Source: Hydrogenophilales bacterium RIFOXYD1_FULL_62_11 (GTDB lineage: Bacteria; Pseudomonadota; Gammaproteobacteria; Burkholderiales; Thiobacillaceae). From it: 6,138 nt of DNA. Within the stretch, counting starts at the first letter, position 1, and every line of letters starts with the position of its first letter. The stretch is from assembly GCA_001802655.1 (NCBI GenBank), contig MGZO01000093.1:1-6138 (forward strand), in the 5' to 3' direction. Below the pieces are notes generated by a model. It was not told the DNA's origin. It saw only the letters and a list, made by a program, of their open reading frames with translations, and did not search any database. This document shows positions 5,325 to 6,138 of the stretch, one piece after another. A program made the translations under genes and the position numbers.

Positions 5325-5347
5325 ACCCCTTTTCGCGCTTCAAGAAT

Positions 5348-5364
5348 TGTCGGAATACTTTACA
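5348..5364 (+). promoter_or_regulatory. candidate enhancer-binding site upstream of the PEP-CTERM gene
   Basis: The 17-mer TGTCGGAATACTTTACA has dyad ends TGT-N11-ACA and lies 53 bases before the GG of the -24 element. A site at this distance is expected for a sigma-54 enhancer-binding protein. PEP-CTERM genes in exosortase-bearing betaproteobacteria are reported to be controlled by RpoN with the PrsK/PrsR pair. That this motif is the PrsR site is inference. Confidence 0.35.
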
Positions 5365-5388
5365 GTCTCACTGCCACTGATTCTTCAA

Positions 5389-5440
5389 CTCATTGATTAA
5401 AAATGAACTCATAGACCGGCATCAAACTTGCTCATTGATT
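5389..5440 (+). repeat. 10-bp direct repeat CTCATTGATT around the sigma-54 promoter
   Basis: CTCATTGATT occurs exactly at 5389-5398 and 5431-5440, 42 bases apart (about four helical turns). A partial copy, CTCATAGA, is at 5408-5415. The second full copy begins on the last base of the -12 element. It may be a regulator binding array or chance in a locally AT-rich stretch. Confidence 0.4.
5416..5433 (+). promoter_or_regulatory. sigma-54 (RpoN) -24/-12 promoter of the PEP-CTERM gene
   Basis: CCGGCATCAAACTTGCTC carries the invariant GG (5418-5419) and GC (5430-5431) with exactly ten bases between them, plus GGCA and TTGCT as in the consensus TGGCACG-N4-TTGCW. Transcription should start near 5443, giving a leader of about 40 bases before the ATG at 5483. 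No competing sigma-70 pair is evident. Confidence 0.7.
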
Positions 5441-5482
5441 CCACGGGAACTGTAATAACTAACCGGGAGCCTATCAAATCTT

Positions 5483-6058
5483 ATGAACAATAAACTCGTA
5501 CATGGCACTGCCGCCCTGGCACTGCTCGCCATGTCCGGCGCCGCACAGGCGGTACCGATGACTTTCACCTACACCGGTGCGGTAACGAGCGTGTCGGGGG
5601 TCCCACTGAGCGCCCTCATGTCGGTCGGCGACACGTTTACCATCACAGTGGTCGCCGACAACGGAAACGCGTCGTTGATCTCGCAGAGCTGGGCGCCGCT
5701 GGACACGATCTCCGCGATCGTCACCGCGGGCGCCTATAGCGCGACCTTCGGCGACGGCTGGTGGACCTTTGGCGGCCCGACGACCTTCATCACCGACGCC
5801 GTGGGTAACCTGATCCAGACCAACTGGTATGGCATCGATGTCGACCCGACCGCGTTCGATACCTTCGGCGCCGGTGGCGATCTCAACAATGGTGCTGGCA
5901 ACGCGTCCAACGGCAATAGCTACTTTTATCAACAGCCCCTGGGGACCGTAAGTGCGTGGAGTATCGGAGCATCTGCAGTCCCGGAACCCGCGACGCTAGC
6001 CCTGTTAGGTCTCGGCCTCGCCGGTATCGCCGCGGCACGTCGCAAGCGCGCGGCATAA
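5483..6058 (+). CDS. secreted PEP-CTERM sorting-domain protein
   Basis: Exported protein sorted to the cell surface or extracellular matrix by an exosortase; the specific function is unknown. The 191-aa product starts with a signal peptide (residues 1-23, basic MNNK, hydrophobic AALALLAMSGA, cleavage after AQA). The mature part (about 24-165) is Thr/Gly/Asn/Ala-rich and low in charge, without cysteine. It has beta-strand-like stretches such as MTFTYTGAVTSV and a GDTFTITVV segment often seen in short PEP-CTERM proteins. The C-terminus has the full tripartite tag: VPEPATLALLG (P167-E168-P169), a hydrophobic helix to about residue 185, then the RRKR cluster. The ribosome site GGGAG (5465-5469) is rather far, 13 bases from the ATG, but no closer in-frame start exists. 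It is a single-gene unit with a sigma-54-type promoter and a strong terminator. The exosortase itself (EpsH/XrtA) is not in the window. Confidence 0.95.
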   Translation: MNNKLVHGTAALALLAMSGAAQAVPMTFTYTGAVTSVSGVPLSALMSVGDTFTITVVADNGNASLISQSWAPLDTISAIVTAGAYSATFGDGWWTFGGPTTFITDAVGNLIQTNWYGIDVDPTAFDTFGAGGDLNNGAGNASNGNSYFYQQPLGTVSAWSIGASAVPEPATLALLGLGLAGIAAARRKRAA

Positions 6059-6080
6059 CACCCAGTCGACGTTACGATCT

Positions 6081-6112
6081 AAAGAGCCCCGCTTTCGCGG
6101 GGCTCTTTATTT
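6081..6112 (+). terminator. intrinsic terminator of the PEP-CTERM gene
   Basis: A perfect 12-bp stem AAAGAGCCCCGC/GCGGGGCTCTTT (6081-6092 with 6097-6108) around TTTC, followed by ATTT. It begins 23 bases after the stop codon. The AAA at the left end makes it potentially bidirectional, so it may also serve a convergent gene beyond the window. Confidence 0.9.
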
Positions 6113-6138
6113 GCGCATAACGACAACTACGAAACCAG

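Larger units (their letters stand above)
4923..5347. other. non-coding stretch with short palindromes
   Basis: No convincing gene. A plus-strand frame from 4845 to 5219 starts at a GTG, has no ribosome site, an Arg/Ser-rich composition without any fold signature and no family resemblance. It ends just after a REP-like palindrome that it would have to encode. The interval holds that palindrome (5184-5203) and two tandem hairpins (5276-5324), and looks like decayed or insertion-prone DNA between the oxyR operon and the PEP-CTERM gene. Confidence 0.6.

Overview
The window is G+C-rich proteobacterial DNA, most likely betaproteobacterial. The reasons are an OxyR with E. coli-like cysteine numbering, a GufA/BbZIP-type metal transporter, and a PEP-CTERM exosortase substrate behind a sigma-54-type promoter. 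That combination is familiar from groups such as Rhodocyclales and Nitrosomonadales. The exact taxon cannot be read from this sequence.

Layout. Positions 1-883, minus strand: the first 215 codons of a ZIP-family metal-ion transporter (it runs off the left edge), preceded by a small 61-codon gene of unknown function. Positions 933-1024 hold the promoter of that pair. Positions 1090-1123 are an intrinsic terminator serving katG. Positions 1255-3435, minus strand: katG, a full-length catalase-peroxidase. The katG-oxyR divergent control region is 3436-3562. Positions 3563-4468, plus strand: oxyR, followed one base later by a three-helix DUF202/YidH-type membrane protein (4470-4835). Positions 4836-5482 have no intact gene: a frameshifted scrap of minus-strand coding sequence, a REP-like palindrome, two tandem hairpins, and the control region of the next gene. 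Positions 5483-6058, plus strand: a secreted PEP-CTERM protein with its own terminator (6081-6112).

How it works together. The left two thirds is a peroxide-defence locus: OxyR senses H2O2 through C199/C208 and KatG destroys it. The main observation is that the promoter of the small gene/ZIP pair (about 931-1020) aligns without a gap to the katG promoter (3465-3554), at a constant offset of 2534. About 54 of 82 positions are identical over the core. The two share a -35/-10 layout, OxyR-like half-sites at 11-base spacing just upstream, and a hairpin that would sit at the mRNA 5' end, with one compensatory base-pair change. I infer that the unknown small protein and the ZIP transporter belong to the same OxyR-controlled peroxide response as katG, linking metal uptake to H2O2 defence.

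The PEP-CTERM gene at the right is a separate unit, probably part of exopolysaccharide/surface biology driven by RpoN and an enhancer-binding protein.
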